This document shows positions 1-4,897 of a stretch of DNA of 8,444 nt, in pieces. The stretch is from contig CALMFQ010000165.1 of assembly GCA_937863215.1 (NCBI GenBank), forward strand, positions 1-8,444. Direction: 5' to 3'. The notes under the pieces were generated by a model, which made no database searches, was not told where the DNA came from, and saw only the letters and a program-made list of their open reading frames with translations. Every line of letters begins with the position of its first letter. The first letter of the stretch is position 1. Origin of the DNA: an uncultured Pseudomonadota bacterium (GTDB lineage: Bacteria > Pseudomonadota > Gammaproteobacteria > Burkholderiales > SCOH01). A program made the translations under genes and the position numbers.

Positions 1-428
1 TTAAGCACTACCCGATGCCTCATCGATCGCCGCAACAAACACCGCATACGGATAAGCCCACACCCCGGCGTGCCCCAGGCGCACCAGGGTGCAGGCGGTT
101 TGCTGCAGCCATCTCAGGCTGCGGGCGGGATCGTGCGGGCAGCCTGGAGCAGTTTCTGCCGCAACCCGAAAAAATCCCCGTTCACCGCCTTCACCGCATC
201 GATCACCTGACGCAATTCGGCGGGTGTCATCTGCTCGATCCGCTCCACAGTCAGGCTGGTCATGCGCGGCAGATCCGCCAGCGACAACTCATCGAACAAG
301 GCCTCGGCCAGCAGGTCGGGTGTAGGTGTCGCCAGTAGATCGTTGAGCCAGAGCCGGATGTCCGCCACCGTCAGCTCGCGTACTTCGAAGGTCTGGGCGC
401 CGACGGTGAGGGTTTTGACGGCACGCAT
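1..428 (-). CDS. Tail assembly chaperone -1 frameshift fusion (lambda gpGT-like, 142 aa)
   Basis: Reading frame 0 from 428 to codon 87 (TTC at 170-168) and then slipping back one base gives 55 more codons, open until TAA at bases 3-1. The extension begins RVAAETAPGCPHDPARSLRW and continues through RLGHAGVWAYPYAVFVAAID to ASGSA. The 'GHAGVWAYPYAVFVAA' stretch resembles the second-frame segments of other phage chaperone pairs, with an aromatic/Pro motif followed by a helix. The -1 frame has no stop from the slip site to base 3, and has no good independent start with a Shine-Dalgarno, which argues for frameshifting over a separate gene. The extension is shorter than lambda gpT (144 aa). The fusion would link tail tube subunits to the tape measure. 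It is inferred from sequence; efficiency is unknown. Confidence 0.8.
114..428 (-). CDS. Tail assembly chaperone, frame-0 product (lambda gpG-like, 104 aa)
   Basis: gpG-type chaperones bind the tape-measure protein and recruit tail tube subunits, and are absent from the mature virion. The sequence has the common start of this group (KTLTVGAQTFEVRELTVADI), then a helical middle (WLNDLLATPTPDLLAEALF; LTVERIEQMTPAELRQVIDA) and a short end at TGA (116-114). It follows the tail tube gene by 3 bp, as in lambda (V-G-T-H). The Shine-Dalgarno is poor, so coupling to the tail tube gene is likely. Near its 3' end it contains a slippery heptamer that permits a longer fusion product (see the 1-428 entry). 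The frame-0 protein is expected to be the more abundant of the two. Confidence 0.85.
   Translation of the reverse strand: MRAVKTLTVGAQTFEVRELTVADIRLWLNDLLATPTPDLLAEALFDELSLADLPRMTSLTVERIEQMTPAELRQVIDAVKAVNGDFFGLRQKLLQAARTIPPAA
134..163 (-). promoter_or_regulatory. Possible frameshift-stimulating RNA hairpin
   Basis: On the minus-strand RNA, TGCGGCAG (163-156) can pair with CTGCCCGCA (142-134) as an 8-bp stem with one bulged C and a 13-nt loop. It starts 4 nt after the slippery heptamer, within the spacing usual for stimulators. A smaller competing hairpin, GCAG-AAA-CTGC, uses part of the same bases. No folding energy was computed. Confidence 0.45.
168..174 (-). promoter_or_regulatory. -1 programmed frameshift slippery site, T TTT TTC
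   Basis: In frame 0 the codons are GAT TTT TTC, giving an X XXY YYZ heptamer (T TTT TTC) that allows both tRNAs to re-pair after a one-base backward slip. It lies 17 codons before the frame-0 stop, near the 3' end of the chaperone gene, as in lambda G/GT and most tailed-phage chaperone pairs. Confidence 0.8.
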
Positions 429-431
429 GGC

Positions 432-1163
432 TTACTGGAACCCGTAACGGAAATACTGCGAACTGCCGATCGGGCGTGTGTCGTCCTTCAGCAGCTTGCC
501 TTCCAGTTCCAGCTTGCTGAAGTCGTCGTCGATCAGATCCAGCGACTTGGTTGGGGTAAAGCGTACCCGCCACAAGTCGACCACACAGGGTTTGCCGGAA
601 TCGGCTTCGTTCAGGCCGTCGAATGCCAGGGTATATTCCTGACCGGTGGCGGTGATGGCCTCGATCAGGCTCTGCGCGCCGTAGGCGTAACTGACCTTGA
701 TCGGATCGGCGTCGGGAATGCCGCTGCTGTCCGGAATCAGCAGCCCGCCGCCGCTGATCTGATAATCGCTACCGGCCAGATAGGTGGTGGTGCCGGCCGC
801 ATTGGTCACGATCACGCTGCTGGCACCGAGTTTATCCAGCCGCAGCAGCGCGCCCTTGTGGGCGGTGTGGCTTTCGTCGGTGACCGTACCGGCGTTGATG
901 GCACTGGCATCGCCAAACAGTGCCAGCGCCAGATTGGCCGCGTTGAGGTTATGCAGCGTCAGCGTCACCTTGGCGTCCTTGATGCGAGACAGGGCGTCGG
1001 CCACACCGCCGCCGGGATTCTCGTAATCGGCCAGTTCCTTGGTTTCCTCGTCGATCGACAACGACAGTTTTGAGGTATTGCCAATGCGCTGCAGATTGTT
1101 CTGGCCGTAACGGCCCAGATACAGTTTGCCTTTGCCGACGAAGCTGCGTTTCTGAAAAGCCAT
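432..1163 (-). CDS. Major tail tube protein (lambda gpV position)
   Basis: This protein forms the stacked rings of the tail tube. At 243 aa it matches lambda gpV (246 aa) in size. The tube-fold core is split: residues 1-85 (FVGKGKLYLGRYGQNNLQRI; KLSLSIDEETKELADYENPG; AKVTLTLHNLNAANLALAL) and about 164-243 (QEYTLAFDGLNEADSGKP; VVDLWRVRFTPTKSLDLID; KLELEGKLLKD). Between them, about 91-163, lies a beta-rich insertion with GTTTYLAGSDYQISGGGLLI and IKVSYAYGA. That insertion probably projects from the tube surface. AAGGAG sits 6 nt before the ATG (1175-1170), one of the best ribosome binding sites here, as expected for an abundant protein. The stop (TAA) is 3 bp before the chaperone gene. Confidence 0.9.
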   Translation of the reverse strand: MAFQKRSFVGKGKLYLGRYGQNNLQRIGNTSKLSLSIDEETKELADYENPGGGVADALSRIKDAKVTLTLHNLNAANLALALFGDASAINAGTVTDESHTAHKGALLRLDKLGASSVIVTNAAGTTTYLAGSDYQISGGGLLIPDSSGIPDADPIKVSYAYGAQSLIEAITATGQEYTLAFDGLNEADSGKPCVVDLWRVRFTPTKSLDLIDDDFSKLELEGKLLKDDTRPIGSSQYFRYGFQ

Positions 1164-1173
1164 GCTTGACTCC

Positions 1174-1362
1174 TTATTCCTTGGTCATGGGTTTGCTGGC
1201 GGCCGGAGCCGGTTTATCGGTCAGCGCTTCTGCCACGCCTTGCTGGCGCAGCCAGTCGGCCAGCGGCGCCGGCAATTCGAGCTGGCTGCCGGCCGGATAC
1301 TGCTGGCCGGCGTGGGTGTGCGGCTGGATCAGGCGCACGCTGTGGTACGGGGTCTGGCTCAT
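1174..1362 (-). CDS. Small conserved-looking phage protein of unknown function, 62 aa
   Basis: I do not assign a function. The core is VRLIQPHTHAGQQYPAGSQL followed by ELPAPLADWLRQQGVAEAL, then an Ala/Pro/Lys-rich tail. This resembles the short prophage proteins with a 'pHtHaG..ypaG..lel....A.WL...GvA' pattern that sit beside tail genes; I recall this group as DUF7210-like, which is unverified. The small beta-hairpin-like start and single helix suggest an accessory or assembly factor. The start is well supported: GAGAGGA precedes the ATG, overlapping the previous stop with a single base between. The TAA stop overlaps the Shine-Dalgarno of the tail tube gene, so expression is tied to tail morphogenesis. 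Confidence 0.82.
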   Translation of the reverse strand: MSQTPYHSVRLIQPHTHAGQQYPAGSQLELPAPLADWLRQQGVAEALTDKPAPAASKPMTKE

Positions 1363-1363
1363 G

Positions 1364-1789
1364 TCATTCCTCTCGGGACATATCCTGTGGATGGCTGTGG
1401 TAGATGATCAGGTAACGGGTGGTCAGCCGCAGCGCAACCAGATCGGCCTCTTCGGCGTCCCAATCGCAGTCGAGCTCGCGGATCAGGAACGCGGGGTCCG
1501 GCGGCGTCGCGTTGACCATCAACGCCTGATGCGCCGCCACCTGAATCTGATCGGCCTGCAAGGCTGCTGCGTCACCGCGGGTGAGCACCGTCAGTGACAG
1601 TTGCAGATGCCGTTCGACCTGTTCACCGCTACGTGGCTCGACCGTTTCGCTTTGCGGTTCGACGACCAGTAATGGCAGCGATTCGCGCCGGGCGGGCGAG
1701 AGCGGGGCGCGTTGCACGTCTACGGCGGGCAGGGCGGTGGCCAGGCGAAGCTGCAGGACAGCGAGAATGCGTTCACGCAGTGAGGGCAC
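1364..1789 (-). CDS. Probable tail terminator / minor tail protein (lambda gpU-like), 141 aa
   Basis: A tail terminator stops tube polymerisation at the correct length and forms the tail side of the head-tail interface. The 141-aa length is near lambda gpU (131 aa), and the order connector - this gene - tail tube matches FII...U-V. The sequence shows the expected alpha/beta layout: helix LRERILAVLQLRLATAL, strand LPLLVVEP, strand HLQLSLTVLTRG, helix DQIQVAAHQALMV, and a final strand LVALRLTTRYLIIYHS. The start is a GTG with AAAGAG about 7 nt upstream; the frame closes 5 codons further back, so no ATG is available. An ATG at 1791 is in another frame. It could instead serve the gpZ tail-completion role, for which no separate gene is seen. 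The assignment rests on context and secondary-structure pattern. Confidence 0.68.
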   Translation of the reverse strand: MPSLRERILAVLQLRLATALPAVDVQRAPLSPARRESLPLLVVEPQSETVEPRSGEQVERHLQLSLTVLTRGDAAALQADQIQVAAHQALMVNATPPDPAFLIRELDCDWDAEEADLVALRLTTRYLIIYHSHPQDMSREE

Positions 1790-1808
1790 ATTGACACTCT
1801 TTCATGGA

Positions 1809-2105
1809 TCAGGGGCGGCACAACCGTGCCTCGTGTTCGCTGCCATCGCTCACCGCACGCACGGCGCGTACCCGGTAAGCCATGCCATCGATGCTGAGCA
1901 CATCGTTTGCCTGAAGCTCGGGCAAATAGCTGGCCGGATAGCGGATGCGGTAGTCGGCGGATAGCTGGTAGCCATCCAGCACGCTCTCGTCCGGTGCCTG
2001 AAACGCTACCTGCACGGTACTGCCCGGCGCGCCACTGGCTGGCGACCAGTGCGCTTGCTTGAGCAGGCCGGCATGCTGGGCAGCCAGGTAAAGTTGCTCG
2101 ATCAC
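1809..2105 (-). CDS. Head-tail connector, probable lambda gpFII type (98 aa from preferred GTG)
   Basis: gpFII-type proteins cap the gpW/portal connector and present the surface that binds the finished tail. Position (directly after the major capsid gene), size, and a beta-rich pattern support this: YRIRYPASYLPELQANDVLS then IDGMAYRVRAVRAVSDGSEH, comparable to lambda's VRTDEVRQLRRGDTLTI...FWVDRV region. I prefer the GTG at 2105 (product begins MIEQLYLAAQHAG). GAGGGG precedes it (2117-2112), with about 8 nt from GAGG to the GTG. A TTG at 2174 gives a 121-aa reading, but its extra 23 residues are almost all encoded by the inserted palindromic element. GTG at 2111 is too close to the Shine-Dalgarno. 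Sequence similarity to gpFII is weak by eye, so another connector type remains possible. Confidence 0.75.
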   Translation of the reverse strand: MIEQLYLAAQHAGLLKQAHWSPASGAPGSTVQVAFQAPDESVLDGYQLSADYRIRYPASYLPELQANDVLSIDGMAYRVRAVRAVSDGSEHEARLCRP

Positions 2106-2110
2106 GCGCA

Positions 2111-2117
2111 CCCCCTC
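2111..2117 (-). promoter_or_regulatory. Shine-Dalgarno that decides the gpFII-type start
   Basis: On the minus strand GAGGGGG lies 5 nt from its last G to the GTG at 2105. Its first three bases belong to the left CTCAG copy, so this site is at the junction of inserted and original DNA. Confidence 0.6.
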
Positions 2118-2119
2118 AG
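2115..2119. repeat. Left copy of the putative target-site duplication (CTCAG)
   Basis: CTCAG directly abuts the left inverted repeat; the same five bases follow the right inverted repeat. On the minus strand this copy supplies the GAG of the GAGGGG ribosome binding site for the gpFII-type gene. Confidence 0.65.
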
Positions 2120-2259
2120 AGCGTGTGAAAAATTCTGCTGCGCTTGCCAACTCGCGTTCCGGCGGTACTCGCAATCCTCATTTATTTCAATAAACTCCGG
2201 TTGCTCCGTTCCGGCGGAACGCGATTTGGCGGCGCTCGCAACGAATTTTTTCACAGGCT
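2120..2259. repeat. 140-bp near-palindromic element, MITE-like, flanked by 5-bp CTCAG direct repeats
   Basis: The ends are inverted copies: AGCGTGTGAAAAATTC at 2120-2135, and on the minus strand AGCCTGTGAAAAAATTC at 2259-2243. CTCAG lies directly outside both ends (2115-2119 and 2260-2264), like a target-site duplication. The interior is also symmetrical: CGCGTTCC (2153-2160) pairs with GGAACGCG (2216-2223), and the centre is TTTATT-TC-AATAAA (2181-2194). The arms align only imperfectly between these blocks. There is no transposase gene, so a non-autonomous (MITE-like) element moved by a transposase elsewhere fits best. It separates the major capsid gene from the gpFII-type gene, in an operon where other gaps are 1-20 bp. 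I cannot assign a family. The exact ends could shift by a base or two because the terminal repeats and the duplication overlap. Confidence 0.8.
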
Positions 2260-2264
2260 CTCAG
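2260..2264. repeat. Right copy of the putative target-site duplication (CTCAG)
   Basis: CTCAG directly abuts the right inverted repeat. On the minus strand (CTGAG) it contains the TGA stop codon of the major capsid gene. Confidence 0.65.
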
Positions 2265-3265
2265 TTCATCTGCAGGGTGATCAGCACCCCAGGTCGGTGG
2301 CACATCGGCAGCGGGTTGGACTGGGTGTGCAGATCGGTGCCGCGTTCAAACGGGCGTGGCGCCTGTTTGGCATAGAGCGACAGGCCGAGCGTGTTGACGG
2401 TTTCGTTGAAATCCGCCGGCGCAAAGTAGCTGGCAAAGGTATCGACCGTACCCAGCGGGAACGCATGCGCTTCGCCCGGGGCAATGAAGCGACGCACCGT
2501 GCCGGCGATATCGGTCGCCTGGCCACGGTATTCTTCAAAGGTGATACCGGCGTAGGTAAAGCCGCGCCGTACATCGTTGATCAGAATGGCGCCTTGTTGC
2601 CAGGTCTCGAACGCCTTTTCGACCTTGGCGTGGCCGGTGAGGGCACTGAAGAACTCCGGCGAGCACAGGCAGTGCACCCCATTCATGAACTCGCCCTTGA
2701 GGTTGTCTTCGATCAGCGACAAGGTCTTGATGCATTTCTCCTTGACGTTGGTATTGCCGTTACCCAGCGCAAAGTTGACGCTCTGCTGGGCAATCCCGAA
2801 CTCATCGAACAGGTCGTACAACACCGAGCCGTCGGCATCCAGGATCACGCCCTTGAGCGCGCCCATCCGCAGGTGCTCGAGGGTAATCGCGTGCTTGTTG
2901 CGCATGGTGTCCAGATGGCGGGCAATCACGCCTGCCAGCGCCTCGGTTTCGGTTTCCGAGCCAAAGGCGCGGATGCCTTGCACTTCTTCGGGCAGCACCA
3001 CATCGTCGTGCGGAATGTGCGGAATCACAAACGAGCGCAATGCGCGTTTGCCCCGCGTGCCGACGGTGCCGGGTGAGCCGGGAGGCAGGGTAGGCAGCAG
3101 ATTCAGCACGCCATTCATTTCCTCGACGATGATCTGGCGCTGACGTACCGGGCGGGCCGGCATCAGCCCCAGGTTTTCGATACGGCCGTAACGATTGGGC
3201 AGGATATTGATCGCCGCTGTCAGCGCGGCCATCGAGAAAGCGGGATTGTGAAACGGGTTTTGCAT
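2261..3265 (-). CDS. Major capsid protein, lambda gpE family
   Basis: This is the HK97-fold shell subunit. At 334 aa it nearly equals lambda gpE (341 aa). Family features are visible: an N-terminal region MQNPFHNPAFSMAALTAAIN followed by INILPNRYGRIENLGLMP; an E-loop-like segment with EEMNGVLNLLPTLPPGSPG; RALRSFVIPHIPHDDVVLPE; and the C-terminal P-domain and tail with GITFEEYRGQATD, FIAPGEAHAFPLGT, YFAPADFNETVNTLG and CHRPGVLITLQMN. The start has GGAG 6 nt upstream (3275-3272). The gene ends in TGA at 2263-2261. That stop lies within one copy of the CTCAG direct repeat bordering the palindromic element, so insertion left the protein intact. Confidence 0.96.
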   Translation of the reverse strand: MQNPFHNPAFSMAALTAAINILPNRYGRIENLGLMPARPVRQRQIIVEEMNGVLNLLPTLPPGSPGTVGTRGKRALRSFVIPHIPHDDVVLPEEVQGIRAFGSETETEALAGVIARHLDTMRNKHAITLEHLRMGALKGVILDADGSVLYDLFDEFGIAQQSVNFALGNGNTNVKEKCIKTLSLIEDNLKGEFMNGVHCLCSPEFFSALTGHAKVEKAFETWQQGAILINDVRRGFTYAGITFEEYRGQATDIAGTVRRFIAPGEAHAFPLGTVDTFASYFAPADFNETVNTLGLSLYAKQAPRPFERGTDLHTQSNPLPMCHRPGVLITLQMN

Positions 3266-3284
3266 GGTGATCTCCGATACGGAA

Positions 3285-3662
3285 TCAGGCGGACTGGCGT
3301 ACCAGAATGCCCAGTTGTGCCAGTTGTTCGATGGCCAGGCTGCGTTGCTCCTGCGTCAGCTCGGCGGGCCAGATCAAGGACTGACTGGCGACGATGGCAT
3401 GGCGGGCAATCAGCAGCGCGTCGTCGCGGTCGGCCAGTCGTGCATCGGTGTCGGTGGCCAGCACGCCAGCCGGCGGACTGAAATCGGTTTCCGACACCAG
3501 CCTCAGCGGATACAGCTTGCCAGTACCGGCATCGCGACTGACGACCGTACCCAGCGCCAGATGCTGGCCGGCCCCGACGGTCGCGGCTTCGCGGGAATAC
3601 AAATTGGGCGACTCATACTTGAGCAGATCGCCCAGGGTGTTGCCTTCGTAGATGACGGGCAT
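3285..3662 (-). CDS. Head decoration protein, lambda gpD family
   Basis: This protein trimerises on the expanded capsid surface and stabilises the head against internal DNA pressure. At 125 aa it is near lambda gpD (110 aa). The features fit the family: a disordered N-terminal arm (MPVIYEGNTLGDLLKYESP), a beta core including GQHLALGTVVSRDAGTGKL and AGVLATDTDA, and the typical C-terminal helix LTQEQRSLAIEQLAQLGILV followed by RQSA. AGGAG lies 6 nt before the ATG (3673-3669), within the last codons of the protease gene, so the start is firm. It sits between the protease/scaffold and the major capsid gene exactly as in lambda (C-D-E). High-copy expression is suggested by this strong ribosome binding site. 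Confidence 0.93.
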   Translation of the reverse strand: MPVIYEGNTLGDLLKYESPNLYSREAATVGAGQHLALGTVVSRDAGTGKLYPLRLVSETDFSPPAGVLATDTDARLADRDDALLIARHAIVASQSLIWPAELTQEQRSLAIEQLAQLGILVRQSA

Positions 3663-3665
3663 GAT

Positions 3666-3998
3666 TCACTCCTGTTTCGCCAGCTTGCGTGCAGCGGCAA
3701 GCACGGCATCGTGGTTCGGCTGCTGGTTGTTGCCGGCGATCGGCAGATGCGACTGGATCTCGGCTTGCTCGGCACGGGCATCGAGCAGGATGTGTCTGGC
3801 TTGGGCCTGGCTGACGCCGGCATTGAGCAATTCGGCGGTTCGCTGTGCCTGGCCAGCCATCAGGCACAGTTCGGCGATGGCGCAGGCCTCGGCATGCGCC
3901 TCATCACGCGCGGCTGCGACCAGTTCGGGCACGCTGCCGGTCGGGGTGGTTGCGGCGCCATCGAGGGTGGGCTCGGGCAAGGTGGTTGCGTCGGACAT
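3666..3998 (-). CDS. Nested capsid scaffold protein (Nu3-like), in-frame internal start
   Basis: In lambda, the scaffold Nu3 is made from a start inside gene C and shares its C-terminus. The same layout is visible here. Codon 296 of the protease gene is an ATG preceded by CGGAG with a 6-nt spacer (4009-4005), better than the Shine-Dalgarno of the full-length protease. It would give a 110-aa protein starting MSDATTLPEPTLDGAA and ending AAARKLAKQE. The product is acidic at first, then strongly helical, with Ala/Glu/Gln-rich segments (VAAARDEAHAEACAIAELC; AQARHILLDARAEQAEIQ) suited to coiled-coil scaffolding. A basic C-terminal end is typical of scaffold segments that bind the major capsid protein. 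The start is inferred from sequence only. The protein would be consumed by the protease during maturation. Confidence 0.75.
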   Translation of the reverse strand: MSDATTLPEPTLDGAATTPTGSVPELVAAARDEAHAEACAIAELCLMAGQAQRTAELLNAGVSQAQARHILLDARAEQAEIQSHLPIAGNNQQPNHDAVLAAARKLAKQE

Positions 3999-4883
3999 GG
4001 CAATCTCCGTGGTTGGAATCGTGTTGAGAGGGCGCAACGCAACCGCCGACAAGGGCCGGGGCTGCAGATGCTGGATGAATGCATCGAGTAATTGGCTGTA
4101 GCTGCTGATCCCGTCGGCCAGTCCGGCCGCCACCGCCGCATCGCCGCATAAAACGGCTGCTTCGGTGCCGCGCACCAAACCCGGATCGAGTTTGCGCATC
4201 TGTGCGACGTGCTCGACGAACAGCGCGTACAGCCGGTCGACTTCGGTTTGCAGGGACTGGGCCGCCTGCGGGCTCAGCGGTGCGTGCGGCGAAAAATCGT
4301 TCTTGTGTTGCCCGGCGTAGATGGCGGTGTAGGCCACCCCATCCTGGCTATCCTTCAGCGACTGGTCGACATGCAGCGCAATCACGCCAATCGAGCCGAT
4401 GCCGCCAGTGGCAGACACTGTCAGCCGGCTGGCGGCGCAGCCCAGTGCGTAAGCCGCCGAGTAGGCTGCATCATTGGCATGGGCCCATACCGGCTTGATC
4501 CGGCTGGCAGCGCGAATCCGCTGTGCCAGCTCGAATACGCCCCCAGCCTCGCCGCCGGGTGAGTCGATATCGAGCAGAATGCCGTGGACCTGCGGGTCGG
4601 CCAGCGCCTCATCCAGTGCCAAGGCAATATCCTGGTAGCTGGTCAGGCCGGAGGCGGCCTCCAGCCCGAGGCTGCGCCGTACCAGCGTGCCGTGCACCGG
4701 AATCTGGGCAATACCGGCACGTGCCGGCGCCTGTGGCACGCGCGGGGCAGGCAAGGCCGGCGCGGCCTGCACCGACGGCAAGCCGATCCGCGGGCCAAGC
4801 ACGGCCAGAATCACATCCAGCTTGGTGCGGGTAATCAACAGCGGCACCCCGTACAAACGGGATGCCAGATGGAACAGCGACAT
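3666..4883 (-). CDS. Prohead protease, S49 (SppA-like) family, with C-terminal scaffold region
   Basis: This is the capsid maturation protease, equivalent to lambda gpC. Residues 1-35 carry the usual phage S49 start (ASRLYGVPLLITRTKLDVIL). The protease domain spans about residues 58-260: GILLDIDSPGGEAGG (101-115), HANDAAYSAAYALGCAAS with likely nucleophile Ser142, GGIGSIGVIALHVD (160-173), and IYAGQHKNDFSP with likely general base Lys194. The Ser/Lys dyad follows the known S49 mechanism; the exact residues are my inference. From about residue 280 the protein becomes an Ala/Gln/Glu-rich, helical scaffold-like tail that is also expressed separately from a nested start (see the 3666-3998 entry). 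At 405 aa it is close to lambda gpC (439 aa). Only a weak GGAA precedes the ATG, so coupling to the portal is likely. Confidence 0.95.
   Translation of the reverse strand: MSLFHLASRLYGVPLLITRTKLDVILAVLGPRIGLPSVQAAPALPAPRVPQAPARAGIAQIPVHGTLVRRSLGLEAASGLTSYQDIALALDEALADPQVHGILLDIDSPGGEAGGVFELAQRIRAASRIKPVWAHANDAAYSAAYALGCAASRLTVSATGGIGSIGVIALHVDQSLKDSQDGVAYTAIYAGQHKNDFSPHAPLSPQAAQSLQTEVDRLYALFVEHVAQMRKLDPGLVRGTEAAVLCGDAAVAAGLADGISSYSQLLDAFIQHLQPRPLSAVALRPLNTIPTTEIAMSDATTLPEPTLDGAATTPTGSVPELVAAARDEAHAEACAIAELCLMAGQAQRTAELLNAGVSQAQARHILLDARAEQAEIQSHLPIAGNNQQPNHDAVLAAARKLAKQE
4005..4009 (-). promoter_or_regulatory. Internal Shine-Dalgarno for the nested scaffold
   Basis: On the minus strand CGGAG ends 6 nt before the ATG at 3998. 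The same CGGAG-plus-6-nt arrangement precedes the major capsid gene ATG at 3265. It falls inside the protease reading frame, in the linker between protease domain and scaffold tail, which is where an independent scaffold start is expected. Confidence 0.72.
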
Positions 4884-4897
4884 GGTGGGGAGTTCCG

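Noticed and set aside
28..112. Small separate ORF starting at the ATG at 112, overlapping the chaperone stop
   Set aside because: It encodes only about 28 residues (MAANRLHPGAPG...) with no Shine-Dalgarno and no phage-like features. The -1 frame to base 1 explains the region better.
2120..2259. Palindromic element as a phage attachment site, cos site or intrinsic terminator
   Set aside because: It lies mid-operon between structural genes, far from any integrase or the start of the terminase genes, and lacks a U-run after the stem. The flanking direct repeats fit transposition better.
2144..3076. Long plus-strand open frame (310 codons) opposite the capsid gene
   Set aside because: It is antisense to a clearly recognised gpE-type gene; high-GC coding DNA commonly leaves the opposite strand open. 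Its translation has no recognisable motif.
3264..4091. Plus-strand open frame (275 codons) opposite the decoration protein and scaffold region
   Set aside because: It is antisense to well-supported genes with good ribosome binding sites, and its Gly/Gln/Arg-rich translation looks like a codon-bias shadow.
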